A stretch of 64,000 nucleotides of DNA from Sphingopyxis sp. (lineage in GTDB: Bacteria > Pseudomonadota > Alphaproteobacteria > Sphingomonadales > Sphingomonadaceae): NCBI RefSeq assembly GCF_016704835.1, contig NZ_JADIZJ010000002.1, forward strand, positions 248,001 to 312,000, in the 5' to 3' direction. The notes beneath the pieces were generated by a model. The model searched no databases. It was given only the letters and a program-made list of their open reading frames with translations, and had not been told where the DNA came from. Made by a program: the position numbers and the translations under genes. Within the stretch, counting starts at the first letter, position 1. Each line of letters opens with the position of its first letter. Shown piece by piece: positions 7,881 through 16,119 of this stretch.

Positions 7881-8079
7881 GATCAGCCTCCGCAATCAGT
7901 CGGTCGAGTTCGCCGATTACTGCGGCGACTTCGGCTTTCAGCGCCGTTTGGTCGGCCGCGGGAGCGGCAATGGCGGATGGAGGGCGGTTTGGCTGGTCGG
8001 CCAGAGCCTTTTCGATGCGGCTAAGCGCGCGTTCGATACGGCCGATGGCCAGGCTGGATTCGTCGAGGTCGAGTTCCAT
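7873..8079 (-). CDS. Small coiled-coil protein upstream of zapA
   Basis: A 68-aa, acidic, helix-forming protein with heptad-like spacing (IGRIERALSRIEKALA and LKAEVAAVIGELDRLIAEAD) around a short Pro/Ala linker. I know of similar small proteins encoded before zapA in sphingomonads, without an assigned function. The ATG at 8079 and the eight-base overlap with zapA suggest the two products are made together; a role with ZapA in division is inference from position only. It is divergent from tkt across 168 bp. Confidence 0.7.
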   Translation of the reverse strand: MELDLDESSLAIGRIERALSRIEKALADQPNRPPSAIAAPAADQTALKAEVAAVIGELDRLIAEADRG

Positions 8080-8247
8080 GACCGATGGTTAGCAGCGCGG
8101 GGAAGGGGGTGCAATTGTCCTGTCGGTCCAAAATGCGCCGATTTTCCCTTCGCAGCGGTTGACTCCTGACCCCGCCGCCGCAAAGGGCTGTGCGCATCCA
8201 GTCGGGACGTAGCGTCCGGCGCCTGCCCAGCCATTTCCGGGGGACCA

Positions 8248-10215
8248 ATGACACTGCCCGAACGTCAGCTCGCCAATGCCATCCGCGCGCTTGCGATGGA
8301 TGCCGTCCAAGCCGCGAACAGCGGCCATCCGGGGATGCCGATGGGCATGGCCGACGTCGCCACGGTGTTGTATTCGGATTATCTGAAGTTCGATCCGACC
8401 GATCCGAAATGGGCCGATCGCGACCGATTCGTGCTGTCGGCGGGACATGGTTCGATGCTCGCCTATGCAACGCTGCACCTTGCAGGATATACGCGGCCGA
8501 CGCTCGACGATATCCGCAATTTCCGCCAGTTGCACAGCCCGTGCGCGGGACATCCCGAGAATTTCGAGCTGGAAGGCGTGGAAACGACGACCGGGCCGCT
8601 CGGGCAGGGTCTGGCGACTGCGGTCGGTATGGCGATTGCCGAGCGGCATCTGAATGCGATCTATGGCGACCATCTTGTCGATCACCGTACTTGGGTGATC
8701 GCTGGCGACGGCTGCCTGATGGAAGGCATCAACCACGAAGCCATTGGTTTGGCGGGGCATTTGCAGCTTGGCCGGATGACCGTTCTGTGGGACGACAACA
8801 AGATCACGATCGACGGGTCGACCGATCTGTCGACCAGCGAAGATATCGCGGCGCGATATGCTGCGACCGGCTGGCATGTCGAGAGCTGCGACGGGCATGA
8901 TCCGGCCGATATCCGCCGCGCACTGGACGCCGCGCTGGCCGATCCGCGCCCGTCGCTGATCGCATGCCGCACGATCATCGGGTTCGGGGCGCCGAACAAG
9001 CAAGGGACGTCGGCGACGCATGGCGCGCCGCTGGGCGCCGACGAGATTGCGGCTGCGCGCAAGGAACTTGGCTGGACCGCCGAGCCGTTCGTCATTCCTG
9101 CCGATATCGCCGCGGCATGGGCCGCTTTCGGCGAGAAGGGCAAGGCACTTCACGCCGAATGGGACGTTCGCCTTGCAAGCAACGAAAAGAAAAAGGAATT
9201 TGAGGATCGTCTGAGCGGCAAGATCGTTCCGGGCGACGCCTTCAAGGCCTATCTCGAAGGGCTGGTCGCCGAACCGCCGAAGGTCGCGACGCGCAAGGCG
9301 TCGGAAAACACGCTGGGGGCGTTGACCGCCGATATCGCGGCGCTTGTGGGCGGCAGCGCCGACCTGACCGGTTCGAACAACACCAAAACATCGTCGACCA
9401 AGCCGCTGACAAAAAATGATTATTCTGGCCGTTATGTCTATTACGGTATTCGCGAATTCGGCATGGCCGCCGCGATGAACGGTATGGCGCTGCACGGCGG
9501 CGTCGTGCCTTACGGCGGCACCTTCCTGGTTTTCGCCGATTATTGCCGCGCCGCGATCCGCCTGTCGGCGCTCCAGCAGCAACGCGTCGTCTATGTGATG
9601 ACCCACGACAGCATCGGCCTGGGCGAAGATGGCCCGACGCACCAGCCGATCGAGCATCTCCAGTCGCTTCGCGCGATGCCGAACCTGCTCGTCCTGCGTC
9701 CCGCCGACGCGGTCGAAACCGCCGAATGCTGGGCGCTCGCGCTGGCGCAAGAGAGCCGACCGTCGTTGCTCGCGCTGACGCGTCAGAATCTTCCGCCGCT
9801 GCGCCATGACGTCACCGAGAATCTTTGCCTGAAAGGCGGTTACCGCCTTCGCACTGCTTCGGCATCGCGCAAGGTGGTCCTTGTCGCGACGGGGTCCGAA
9901 GTGTCGCTCGCCATCGAAGTGGCCGAGAAGCTTGAGGCTGCGGGCCATGGTGCGGACGTCGTATCGATGGTTTCGACCGAATTGTTCGACGAGCAGGACG
10001 CGGCTTATCAGGCCAACATCCTGCCCGACGATGCGCTTCTCGTCTCGATCGAGGCGGGTACGACCTTTGGCTGGGAGCGCTACACCGGCCGTCACGGGCT
10101 GCGCTTCGGTATCGACAGCTTCGGCGCTTCGGCACCGATCGAAGACCTGTTCAAGCATTTCGGCCTTTCCGCCGACGCTATCACCCCCCAGATCCTGGAT
10201 CGGCTCGGCGCTTAA
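8248..10215 (+). CDS. tkt: Transketolase
   Basis: Thiamine-diphosphate enzyme moving two-carbon ketol units in the pentose phosphate pathway. At 655 aa it has the normal length. The N-terminal domain has SGHPGMPMGMADV, the TPP-binding GDGCLMEG motif at about residues 153-160, and WDDNKITIDG. The middle pyrimidine-binding domain has GIREFGMAAAMNGMALHGG with the catalytic Glu, and HDSIGLGEDGPTHQPIEHL. The C-terminal domain is complete (VSIEAGTTFGWERY). It leads a rightward cluster with gap (36 bp later) and pgk; TTGACT at 8159-8164 is a possible -35 element, but no convincing -10 follows. Confidence 0.97.
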   Translation: MTLPERQLANAIRALAMDAVQAANSGHPGMPMGMADVATVLYSDYLKFDPTDPKWADRDRFVLSAGHGSMLAYATLHLAGYTRPTLDDIRNFRQLHSPCAGHPENFELEGVETTTGPLGQGLATAVGMAIAERHLNAIYGDHLVDHRTWVIAGDGCLMEGINHEAIGLAGHLQLGRMTVLWDDNKITIDGSTDLSTSEDIAARYAATGWHVESCDGHDPADIRRALDAALADPRPSLIACRTIIGFGAPNKQGTSATHGAPLGADEIAAARKELGWTAEPFVIPADIAAAWAAFGEKGKALHAEWDVRLASNEKKKEFEDRLSGKIVPGDAFKAYLEGLVAEPPKVATRKASENTLGALTADIAALVGGSADLTGSNNTKTSSTKPLTKNDYSGRYVYYGIREFGMAAAMNGMALHGGVVPYGGTFLVFADYCRAAIRLSALQQQRVVYVMTHDSIGLGEDGPTHQPIEHLQSLRAMPNLLVLRPADAVETAECWALALAQESRPSLLALTRQNLPPLRHDVTENLCLKGGYRLRTASASRKVVLVATGSEVSLAIEVAEKLEAAGHGADVVSMVSTELFDEQDAAYQANILPDDALLVSIEAGTTFGWERYTGRHGLRFGIDSFGASAPIEDLFKHFGLSADAITPQILDRLGA

Positions 10216-10251
10216 CGACCGAGCCTCCACACGCAGAAAGGATTTTTCGAC

Positions 10252-11259
10252 ATGGCAGTGAAGGTTGCAATCAACGGTTTCGGACGCATCGGGCGCAACG
10301 TGGCGCGCGCCATTCTGGAGCGCACCGACCATGATCTGGAGCTGGTATCGATCAACGACCTGGGCGATGCCAAGGCAAATGCACGCCTGCTCCGCCACGA
10401 CTCGGTGCACGGCGCCTTTAACGGCACCGTCGAAGTCGACGGCAGCGATCTGATCATCAACGGCAAGCGCATCCAGGTGACTGCCGAGCGCGACCCCGCG
10501 GCTCTGCCGCATGCCGCGAACGGCATCGACATCGTGATGGAATGCACCGGCTTCTTCACCAACAAGGCCGGCGGCCAGAAGCATCTCGACGCCGGCGCCA
10601 AGCGCGTGCTGATCTCGGCGCCCGCCAAGGAAGTCGACCTGACCGTCGTTTACGGCGTCAACGACGACAAAATCACCGCCGACCACCTGATCATCTCGAA
10701 CGCGTCCTGCACCACCAACTGCCTCGCGCCCTTTGCCAAGGTGCTGCATGAGGCGATCGGGATCGAGCGCGGTCTGATGACCACGATCCACGCCTATACC
10801 AACGACCAGAAGATCCTCGACCAGATCCATGATGATCCGCGCCGCGCCCGCGCCGCCGCGATGTCGATGATCCCGACCTCGACCGGTGCGGCGGTTGCCG
10901 TGGGTCTGGTTCTGCCCGAGCTCAAGGGCAAGCTCGACGGTTCGTCGATCCGCGTTCCGACACCGAATGTGTCGGTCGTCGACCTGACGTTCACGCCGCT
11001 CCGCGACACGACCAAGGAAGAAGTCAACGCGGTGCTCAAGGCCGCAGCCGAAGGCGCGCTGAAGGGCGTGCTCGGCTACACCGACGAGCCGCTGGTTTCG
11101 ATCGACTTCAACCATAATGCGGCAAGCTCGACCATCGACAGCCTTGAAACGGCAGTGATCGACGGCAAGCTGGTGCGCGTACTGAGCTGGTACGACAATG
11201 AATGGGGCTTTTCGAACCGCATGATCGATACTGCGGGCGTGATCGCCAAATTCCTCTAA
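10252..11259 (+). CDS. gap: Type I glyceraldehyde-3-phosphate dehydrogenase
   Basis: Interconverts glyceraldehyde 3-phosphate and 1,3-bisphosphoglycerate using NAD(P). The 335-aa protein has the Rossmann start INGFGRIGRNVARAI, the catalytic cysteine C153 in SNASCTTNCLAP, the conserved TTIHAYTNDQ with the active-site His, and SWYDNEWGFSNRM near the C-terminus. A good ribosome site (AGAAAGGA) precedes the ATG. It sits between tkt and pgk with short gaps (36 and 18 bp), so the three are probably one operon. Sphingomonads generally use the Entner-Doudoroff pathway, so this lower-glycolysis/gluconeogenesis cluster is expected to run in both directions. Confidence 0.97.
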   Translation: MAVKVAINGFGRIGRNVARAILERTDHDLELVSINDLGDAKANARLLRHDSVHGAFNGTVEVDGSDLIINGKRIQVTAERDPAALPHAANGIDIVMECTGFFTNKAGGQKHLDAGAKRVLISAPAKEVDLTVVYGVNDDKITADHLIISNASCTTNCLAPFAKVLHEAIGIERGLMTTIHAYTNDQKILDQIHDDPRRARAAAMSMIPTSTGAAVAVGLVLPELKGKLDGSSIRVPTPNVSVVDLTFTPLRDTTKEEVNAVLKAAAEGALKGVLGYTDEPLVSIDFNHNAASSTIDSLETAVIDGKLVRVLSWYDNEWGFSNRMIDTAGVIAKFL

Positions 11260-11277
11260 AGCCCAAAGGAAACGTCG

Positions 11278-12474
11278 ATGACCGCGTTCAAGACCCTCGA
11301 CGACATCGGTGACGTCACCGGCAAACGCGTGCTCGTACGCGTCGATCTGAACGTCCCGATGAACGATGGCGCGGTCGGCGACCGGACGCGGATCGAGGCG
11401 GCGATGCCGACGATCCGCGAACTGGCGGACAAGGGGGCGATCGTCCTGCTGCTGGCGCATTTCGGGCGTCCGAAGGGCGCCAAGAACCCGACCCAGTCGC
11501 TAAGTCTGGTCATGGGCGGTTTGGAAGATGTGCTCGGCCATTCGGTCATGTTCATTCCCGAATGCGTCGGCGAGGGCGCAAAAGCGGGCATCGCGGTGCT
11601 CGCCGCCGGCGATGTTGCGGTGCTGGAAAACACGCGTTTCTATCCGGGCGAGGAAAAGAACGATCCGGCCTTTGCCGACGCGCTGGCCGAAATCGGCGAC
11701 CTTTACGTCAACGACGCCTTTTCGGCGGCGCACCGCGCGCATGGCTCGACCGAGGGCATCGCCCACCGCCTGCCTGCTTATGCTGGCCGTGCGATGGAAG
11801 CCGAACTCAAGGCGCTCGACGCCGCGCTCGGCAATCCGGCGCATCCGGTGGCGGCCGTCGTCGGCGGCGCCAAGGTGTCGAGCAAGATCGACGTGCTGCG
11901 CCATCTGGTGAGCAAGGTCGACCATCTGATCATCGGCGGAGGCATGGCGAACACCTTTCTCGCCGCGCGGGGGGTCGATGTTGGCAAGTCGCTGTGCGAG
12001 CATGACCTGGTCGACACCGCGAACGCGATTTTTGAGGCGGCCGATGCGGCAGGCTGCACGATCCATCTGCCGTACGACGTCGTAGTGGCGAAAGAATTTG
12101 CGCCGAACCCGCCGACGCGTACCGTCAACGTCCATGAGGTCGCGGCCGACGAGATGATTCTCGATGTCGGTCCCGCGGCGGTCGAAGCCCTGGCCGATGT
12201 CCTCAAAAACTGCCGCACCCTCGTCTGGAACGGTCCGCTTGGTGCGTTCGAAACACCACCCTTCGACACCGCAACGGTCGCGCTAGCGAAGACCGCTGCG
12301 GCGCTGACCCGCGAAGGATCGCTGATCTCGGTCGCGGGCGGCGGCGATACCGTTGCCGCGCTCAATCACGCGCGTGTCGCTGGCGATTTTACCTTTGTAT
12401 CGACCGCCGGCGGCGCTTTCCTCGAATGGATGGAAGGCAAGCCGCTTCCCGGCGTGGACGCGCTGTCGCAATGA
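11278..12474 (+). CDS. pgk: Phosphoglycerate kinase
   Basis: Transfers phosphate between 1,3-bisphosphoglycerate and ADP. The 398-aa length is normal. Visible signatures are KRVLVRVDLNVPMNDG near the N-terminus, LLLAHFGRPKG, ENTRFYPGEEKNDPAFA, GGAKVSSKIDVL, the hinge-side GGGMANTFL, and the nucleotide-binding WNGPLGAFE and SVAGGGDTVAAL. The ATG is 18 bp after gap, and the stop overlaps the following oxygenase start (ATGA). Confidence 0.97.
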   Translation: MTAFKTLDDIGDVTGKRVLVRVDLNVPMNDGAVGDRTRIEAAMPTIRELADKGAIVLLLAHFGRPKGAKNPTQSLSLVMGGLEDVLGHSVMFIPECVGEGAKAGIAVLAAGDVAVLENTRFYPGEEKNDPAFADALAEIGDLYVNDAFSAAHRAHGSTEGIAHRLPAYAGRAMEAELKALDAALGNPAHPVAAVVGGAKVSSKIDVLRHLVSKVDHLIIGGGMANTFLAARGVDVGKSLCEHDLVDTANAIFEAADAAGCTIHLPYDVVVAKEFAPNPPTRTVNVHEVAADEMILDVGPAAVEALADVLKNCRTLVWNGPLGAFETPPFDTATVALAKTAAALTREGSLISVAGGGDTVAALNHARVAGDFTFVSTAGGAFLEWMEGKPLPGVDALSQ

Positions 12475-13112
12475 CCGCGCAGGTCGTCGGTCTTTTCGAC
12501 ACGCCCATCGTGGTGGATGAATTGCCGAACGCTGCCTCCTTCAATGCTGCGCTGAAGCCGCTCATTCAGGCGCGCCGAGCGGAGCGACCCGGCGTGTCGA
12601 TATCGAATATCGGCGGATGGCAGTCCGAACATGACGTCGCAGAGTGGGCGGCCGAGCCTGTGGAATATTTGCTGCAACATATCTTCGCGCTCGCCAATGC
12701 CCATTGTGTCGATATCGTCTCTCCCGGCGCGCCCCGGCACCAGTGGGCGAGTGACATATGGGTGAATGTGTCACCGCCGCACGCGTCGAACCAGATGCAC
12801 ACCCATCCCGGCGCCTATTGGTCGGCGATCTATTATGTCGACGACGGATCGGACACAGGCGACGGTGCGATCGGTGGTGAATTGGTGATCGAGGATCCAC
12901 GGATGCCGATGGTGCTGATGACGATGCCCAATTTGAGGCTGCGTAGTCCCAACGGGTCTGTTCACGAACCGCAGTTGAAAATGAAAGTGCGGAGCGGGCG
13001 CATCATCATGTTCCCGTCGTGGTTGAGTCATGGCGTAGTGCCGCACCAAGGCGCGCGTGACCGTATTTCAATTGCGATCAACCTGCTCGCCGTGCCGTTG
13101 AATTCGACCTGA
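12471..13112 (+). CDS. Putative 2OG-Fe(II) oxygenase (TIGR02466-like)
   Basis: A 213-aa cytoplasmic protein resembling the TIGR02466 family of putative 2-oxoglutarate/Fe(II) dioxygenases. The jelly-roll core shows an iron-ligand-like segment NQMHTHPGAYWSAIYYVD (residues about 105-122) and a C-terminal FPSWLSHGVVPHQGARDRIS, where the last His and Arg would bind iron and 2-oxoglutarate. The second facial ligand (Asp or Glu) is not obvious in the first motif, so activity is not assured. I start at the ATG overlapping the pgk stop (ATGA), which drops a non-homologous Arg-rich extension. Its position inside a glycolytic operon is unusual and its substrate unknown. Confidence 0.75.
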   Translation: MTAQVVGLFDTPIVVDELPNAASFNAALKPLIQARRAERPGVSISNIGGWQSEHDVAEWAAEPVEYLLQHIFALANAHCVDIVSPGAPRHQWASDIWVNVSPPHASNQMHTHPGAYWSAIYYVDDGSDTGDGAIGGELVIEDPRMPMVLMTMPNLRLRSPNGSVHEPQLKMKVRSGRIIMFPSWLSHGVVPHQGARDRISIAINLLAVPLNST

Positions 13113-13198
13113 CGACATCGATATTGGCGCGCATTGCATCCCGAAGACGGGGCCGCTATGCGCGCCGCCACATACGTATGCAAACCATCGGAGACGTT

Positions 13199-14089
13199 AT
13201 GACCACCGCCAATGCCGAGATGCTCAAACAGATTAAAGCGGGACGGGGCTTTATCGCCGCGCTCGATCAGAGCGGCGGTTCGACGCCAAAGGCGCTGAAG
13301 GGATATGGGATCGAAGCCGATGCCTTTTCGAACGACGAAGAGATGTTCGGCCTGATCCACGCGATGCGCAGCCGCATCGTCACCGCGCCGTGCTTCAACG
13401 GTGAAAAGGTGATCGGCGCGATCCTTTTCGAACGCACGATGGACGGCGACGCCGATGGCAAGCCGGTGCCGACGCTGCTCTGGGAACGCGGCGTGGTGCC
13501 GTTTCTGAAAGTCGACAAGGGGCTGGAGGACGAAGTTAACGGTGTTCAGTTGATGAAGGCCAATCCCGATCTCGAGGCCTTGTGTGAGCGTGCGATCGCG
13601 AAGGGCGTATTCGGCACGAAGATGCGCAGCGTCGTCAATCTCGCCAATCCGGCGGGGGTGAAGGCGATCGTCGAACAGCAGTTCGCCGAAGCGAAGCGTA
13701 TCGCGGCGCACGGTCTCGTCCCGATCATCGAGCCCGAAGTGAACATCAAGAGCGCCGAACGCGATGGCGCCGACCGTTTGCTGCTCAACGAGACGTTGGC
13801 TGCGCTCGACGCCTGGACCGGCGCGCCGGTGATGCTCAAGCTATCGCTGCCGACCGAGGCCGGGCTGTTCCAGCCGCTGGTCGATCATCCCAAAGTGCTC
13901 CGCGTCGTGGCGCTGTCGGGCGGCTTCGCGCGCCCCGAAGCTTGCGCCGAGCTGGCCAAGAACCCGGGCATCATCGCGAGCTTTAGCCGCGCTTTGCTGG
14001 AAGACCTGCGCCACCAGATGAACGACGACGAGTTCGATAAATCGCTTGGCGGCGCCATTCACGAGATTCACGCGGCCTCCGTGGCCTGA
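13199..14089 (+). CDS. Fructose-bisphosphate aldolase class I
   Basis: Schiff-base aldolase cleaving fructose 1,6-bisphosphate. The 296-aa protein begins MTTANAEMLKQIKAGRGFIA and continues with AALDQSGGSTPKAL, typical of the short bacterial class I enzymes related to PF00274. Active-site regions TKMRSVVNLANP, LVPIIEPEVNI and APVMLKLSLPTEAGLF (containing a candidate Schiff-base Lys) are present. The ATG at 13199 follows GGAGACGTT; upstream ATGs in frame give a non-conserved Arg-rich leader and are rejected. It completes the tkt-gap-pgk cluster after an 86-bp gap and is followed closely by an O-methyltransferase. Confidence 0.92.
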   Translation: MTTANAEMLKQIKAGRGFIAALDQSGGSTPKALKGYGIEADAFSNDEEMFGLIHAMRSRIVTAPCFNGEKVIGAILFERTMDGDADGKPVPTLLWERGVVPFLKVDKGLEDEVNGVQLMKANPDLEALCERAIAKGVFGTKMRSVVNLANPAGVKAIVEQQFAEAKRIAAHGLVPIIEPEVNIKSAERDGADRLLLNETLAALDAWTGAPVMLKLSLPTEAGLFQPLVDHPKVLRVVALSGGFARPEACAELAKNPGIIASFSRALLEDLRHQMNDDEFDKSLGGAIHEIHAASVA

Positions 14090-14093
14090 TGTG

Positions 14094-14750
14094 ATGGGAG
14101 AGCGGTGGCAAGCCGTCGATGACTATATCGCCGCGAAACTGCTCGGCGATGACGACGTGCTTGCCACCACCCTCGCAAATAATGCCGCGCAGGGCCTGCC
14201 GCCGATCGATGTGTCGGCGGCGCAAGGGAAGATGCTGTGCCTGCTGGCGCAGATCGCGGGCGCCAAACGCATCCTAGAAATCGGGACGCTCGGCGGTTAT
14301 TCGACGATCTGGCTGGCGCGCGCGCTGCCTGAGGATGGTCGGCTCGTGACGCTGGAGCTCGATCCGCACCACGCCTCGGTGGCACGCGTAAATCTGGAAC
14401 GCGCTCAGCTATCAGCCAAGATCGATATCCGGGTCGGCCCGGCGGTCGATAGCCTGGCCGCGATGACGGGACACGCGCCGTTCGATTTCGTTTTCATCGA
14501 TGCCGATAAGCAGAGCAATGCGCATTATGTGCGCGAGGCGATCCGGCTCGGACATGCAGGAACGACGATTGTCGTCGACAATGTCGTGCGCGAAGGCGGT
14601 GTGCTGGAGGTCGACAGCGACGATGAGCGGATCGTCGGAACCCGCGCACTGTTCGACATGTTGAGCGCCGAGCCGCGGCTTGACGCGACCGCGGTGCAGA
14701 CGGTGGGCGCGAAAAAATGGGATGGGTTTGTGCTGGCGCGGGTGCGCTAA
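14094..14750 (+). CDS. SAM-dependent O-methyltransferase (family 3)
   Basis: A 218-aa class I methyltransferase of the catechol/caffeoyl-CoA O-methyltransferase group (PF01596). The SAM site is clear: KRILEIGTLGGYSTIWLARA (motif I), RLVTLELDPHHASVA (motif II) and FDFVFIDADKQSN (metal and substrate region). Further motifs are TTIVVDNVVREGG and a C-terminal KKWDGFVLARV. The substrate is unknown. The start is taken at ATG 14094, four bases after the aldolase stop; a GTG one codon earlier is possible. Its last codons overlap the stop of the convergent lipoprotein gene by four bases. Confidence 0.88.
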   Translation: MGERWQAVDDYIAAKLLGDDDVLATTLANNAAQGLPPIDVSAAQGKMLCLLAQIAGAKRILEIGTLGGYSTIWLARALPEDGRLVTLELDPHHASVARVNLERAQLSAKIDIRVGPAVDSLAAMTGHAPFDFVFIDADKQSNAHYVREAIRLGHAGTTIVVDNVVREGGVLEVDSDDERIVGTRALFDMLSAEPRLDATAVQTVGAKKWDGFVLARVR

Positions 14751-15138
14751 AGCCCTCCTGCAAAGCGAAACGAGAAGCGGTAATCCTCGGGCTTCAGTAC
14801 GATATTCGTGATTTTGTCGGGGCGTACCGATTCCAGCGTGATGCTGCCATCGGCTAGCGGGGCTGGTTCGCCCAATATGACCTCGAATGGCTGTGTCTCG
14901 CCATTGCCGCGAATCCATAGCATCTTCAGCCGCACCCGGCCTGCCCAGACACAGCGTGCGTTCATCGGGCAGCGGCTGTCTTCCAGCACTTCGACCGGCT
15001 GGATGATCGGGCCGTCGGAATAGGCGTTTTGGCCGAGCGCGACGTTGCTGGCATCGGCGAGCGGTGTCTGCCCGGCCGTCGTGGCACACGCCGACAGCGA
15101 AAACGCTGCGAGGACGATGGGGCGGCGAGGCGTGGCAT
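14747..15138 (-). pseudogene. Conserved putative lipoprotein, frameshifted in its signal peptide
   Basis: The mature part reads well: a lipobox LSAC followed by ATTAGQTPLADAS, then EDSRCPMNARCVWAGRVRLK, ending in YRFSFRFAGGL. I recall similar short sphingomonad lipoproteins of unknown function. The frame has no ATG, GTG or TTG between an upstream TAG and the lipobox. A good ATG at 15138 (MPRLAA) is in another frame. Adding one base to the four-G run at 15119-15122 (plus strand) joins the two and gives a 130-aa protein with a normal signal peptide. Either a sequencing deletion or a real frameshift explains this. It is convergent with the methyltransferase gene and divergent from thiE. Confidence 0.65.
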
Positions 15139-15182
15139 GTTCTGCATTTGCCCGTTGCTACCCGCGTCGCTATGAACCCGCC

Positions 15183-15821
15183 ATGACCCGTATCCCCTGC
15201 CAGCTTTACCTCATCTCGCCGCTCGACGTCGGCGGCGATTTTCCCAATCGGTTGACCGAGGCGCTCGACGCTGGCCCGGTCGCGGCGTTCCAGTTTCGCG
15301 TCAAAGGGCTGGAGCAGCATGAAGCGGCGCGGCTTGCCGAACCGTTGCAGGCGATTTGCGCGGCGCGCGATGTGGCGTTCATCGTCAACGACGATGTCGC
15401 GCTGGCGAAGCGGCTGGGCGCTGACGGCGTGCATCTGGGGCAGGACGATGGCGATCCCCGCGAAGCGCGCCGCGAGCTCGGTCCCAACGCCCAGATCGGC
15501 GTTACCTGCCATGCGAGCCGCCATATGGCGATGGAAGCGGGCGAGGCGGGGGCCGACTATGTCGCGTTCGGCGCCTTTTATCCGACGACGACCAAAACGG
15601 TCGAGCATCAGGCTGAACCCGAAATCCTGGAATGGTGGCAGGGCATGTTCGAACTGCCATGCGTCGCGATCGGCGGGATCACGGTCGAGAATGCTCGCGC
15701 GCTGGTCGATGCGGGAGCCGATTTCCTGGCGGTGTCGGGCGGCGTGTGGGCGCACCCCGATGGTCCGGCCGCGGCCGTGCTTGCGTTCAGCGCGCTGTTG
15801 AAAGATCAGCCCGCAGGATAA
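15183..15821 (+). CDS. thiE: Thiamine-phosphate synthase
   Basis: Couples the hydroxymethylpyrimidine-diphosphate and thiazole-phosphate moieties to make thiamine phosphate. At 212 aa it forms a TIM barrel with FQFRVKGLEQ at strand 2, IVNDDVALAKRLGADGVHLG followed by QDD (substrate/Mg site), and GAFYPTTTK, VAIGGITVENA and FLAVSGGVW binding the phosphates. I start at the ATG at 15183; a longer in-frame start gives a non-conserved leader. No TPP riboswitch was recognised in the short space upstream. TPP is also the cofactor of transketolase, encoded 5 kb upstream. Confidence 0.93.
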   Translation: MTRIPCQLYLISPLDVGGDFPNRLTEALDAGPVAAFQFRVKGLEQHEAARLAEPLQAICAARDVAFIVNDDVALAKRLGADGVHLGQDDGDPREARRELGPNAQIGVTCHASRHMAMEAGEAGADYVAFGAFYPTTTKTVEHQAEPEILEWWQGMFELPCVAIGGITVENARALVDAGADFLAVSGGVWAHPDGPAAAVLAFSALLKDQPAG

Positions 15822-15979
15822 TCGTATCCAGGCTTTTTCGGCGGTTCTCGGGATGGCATCGGCGGCGCAGCATCCTTGCGCCAGCCAAAGAGGCCGGCGC
15901 AAGGCGCTGGACGGCGCGGCGGTACGGCGCCGCTACCGCGTGGTGGGGGTGTCACATCGGAAAGATCGATACTCATCAT
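15806..15979 (-). CDS. Small proline-rich protein (57 aa)
   Basis: An open frame from two adjacent ATG codons (15979, 15976) to a TGA that overlaps the end of thiE from the opposite strand. The product begins MMSIDLSDVTPPPRGSGAV and ends EPPKKPGYDYPAG; about a fifth of its residues are proline and it has no hydrophobic helix. Codon use is only moderately GC3-rich, and the ribosome site before the ATG is weak, so it may not be expressed. I include it because it fills an otherwise empty 298-bp gap and its composition looks like a sphingomonad short hypothetical. Function unknown. Confidence 0.42.
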   Translation of the reverse strand: MMSIDLSDVTPPPRGSGAVPPRRPAPCAGLFGWRKDAAPPMPSREPPKKPGYDYPAG

Positions 15980-16119
15980 GCCGCTGATATGCCGCGAACG
16001 AATGCCCCCATATTGGATCGATGCGTCAAATCAGCTTCGGTTCGTCGCCTTTTGGCTTGCGGCGCTTTTGACTTGCATGCGACGCGGCGTATCGCAACAC
16101 GGCGGGCGGGGAGATAATT

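Noticed and set aside
8089..11460. Very long minus-strand open frame (over 1100 codons) opposite tkt and gap
   Set aside because: It is a mirror of strongly biased, well-identified genes; high GC3 removes stops on the opposite strand. Its product is His/Arg/Asp-rich without any family motif.
15045..15182. Longer thiE start
   Set aside because: The extension overlaps the divergent lipoprotein gene and is not like the family; the ATG at 15183 starts directly before the first barrel strand.
14412..15902. 496-codon minus-strand frame across the methyltransferase, lipoprotein and thiE region
   Set aside because: It runs opposite two certain genes and conflicts with the lipoprotein frame; no family motif.
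16000..16119. TPP or other riboswitch near thiE or the OPT gene
   Set aside because: I looked for conserved riboswitch cores in the short leader regions and found none that I could support.
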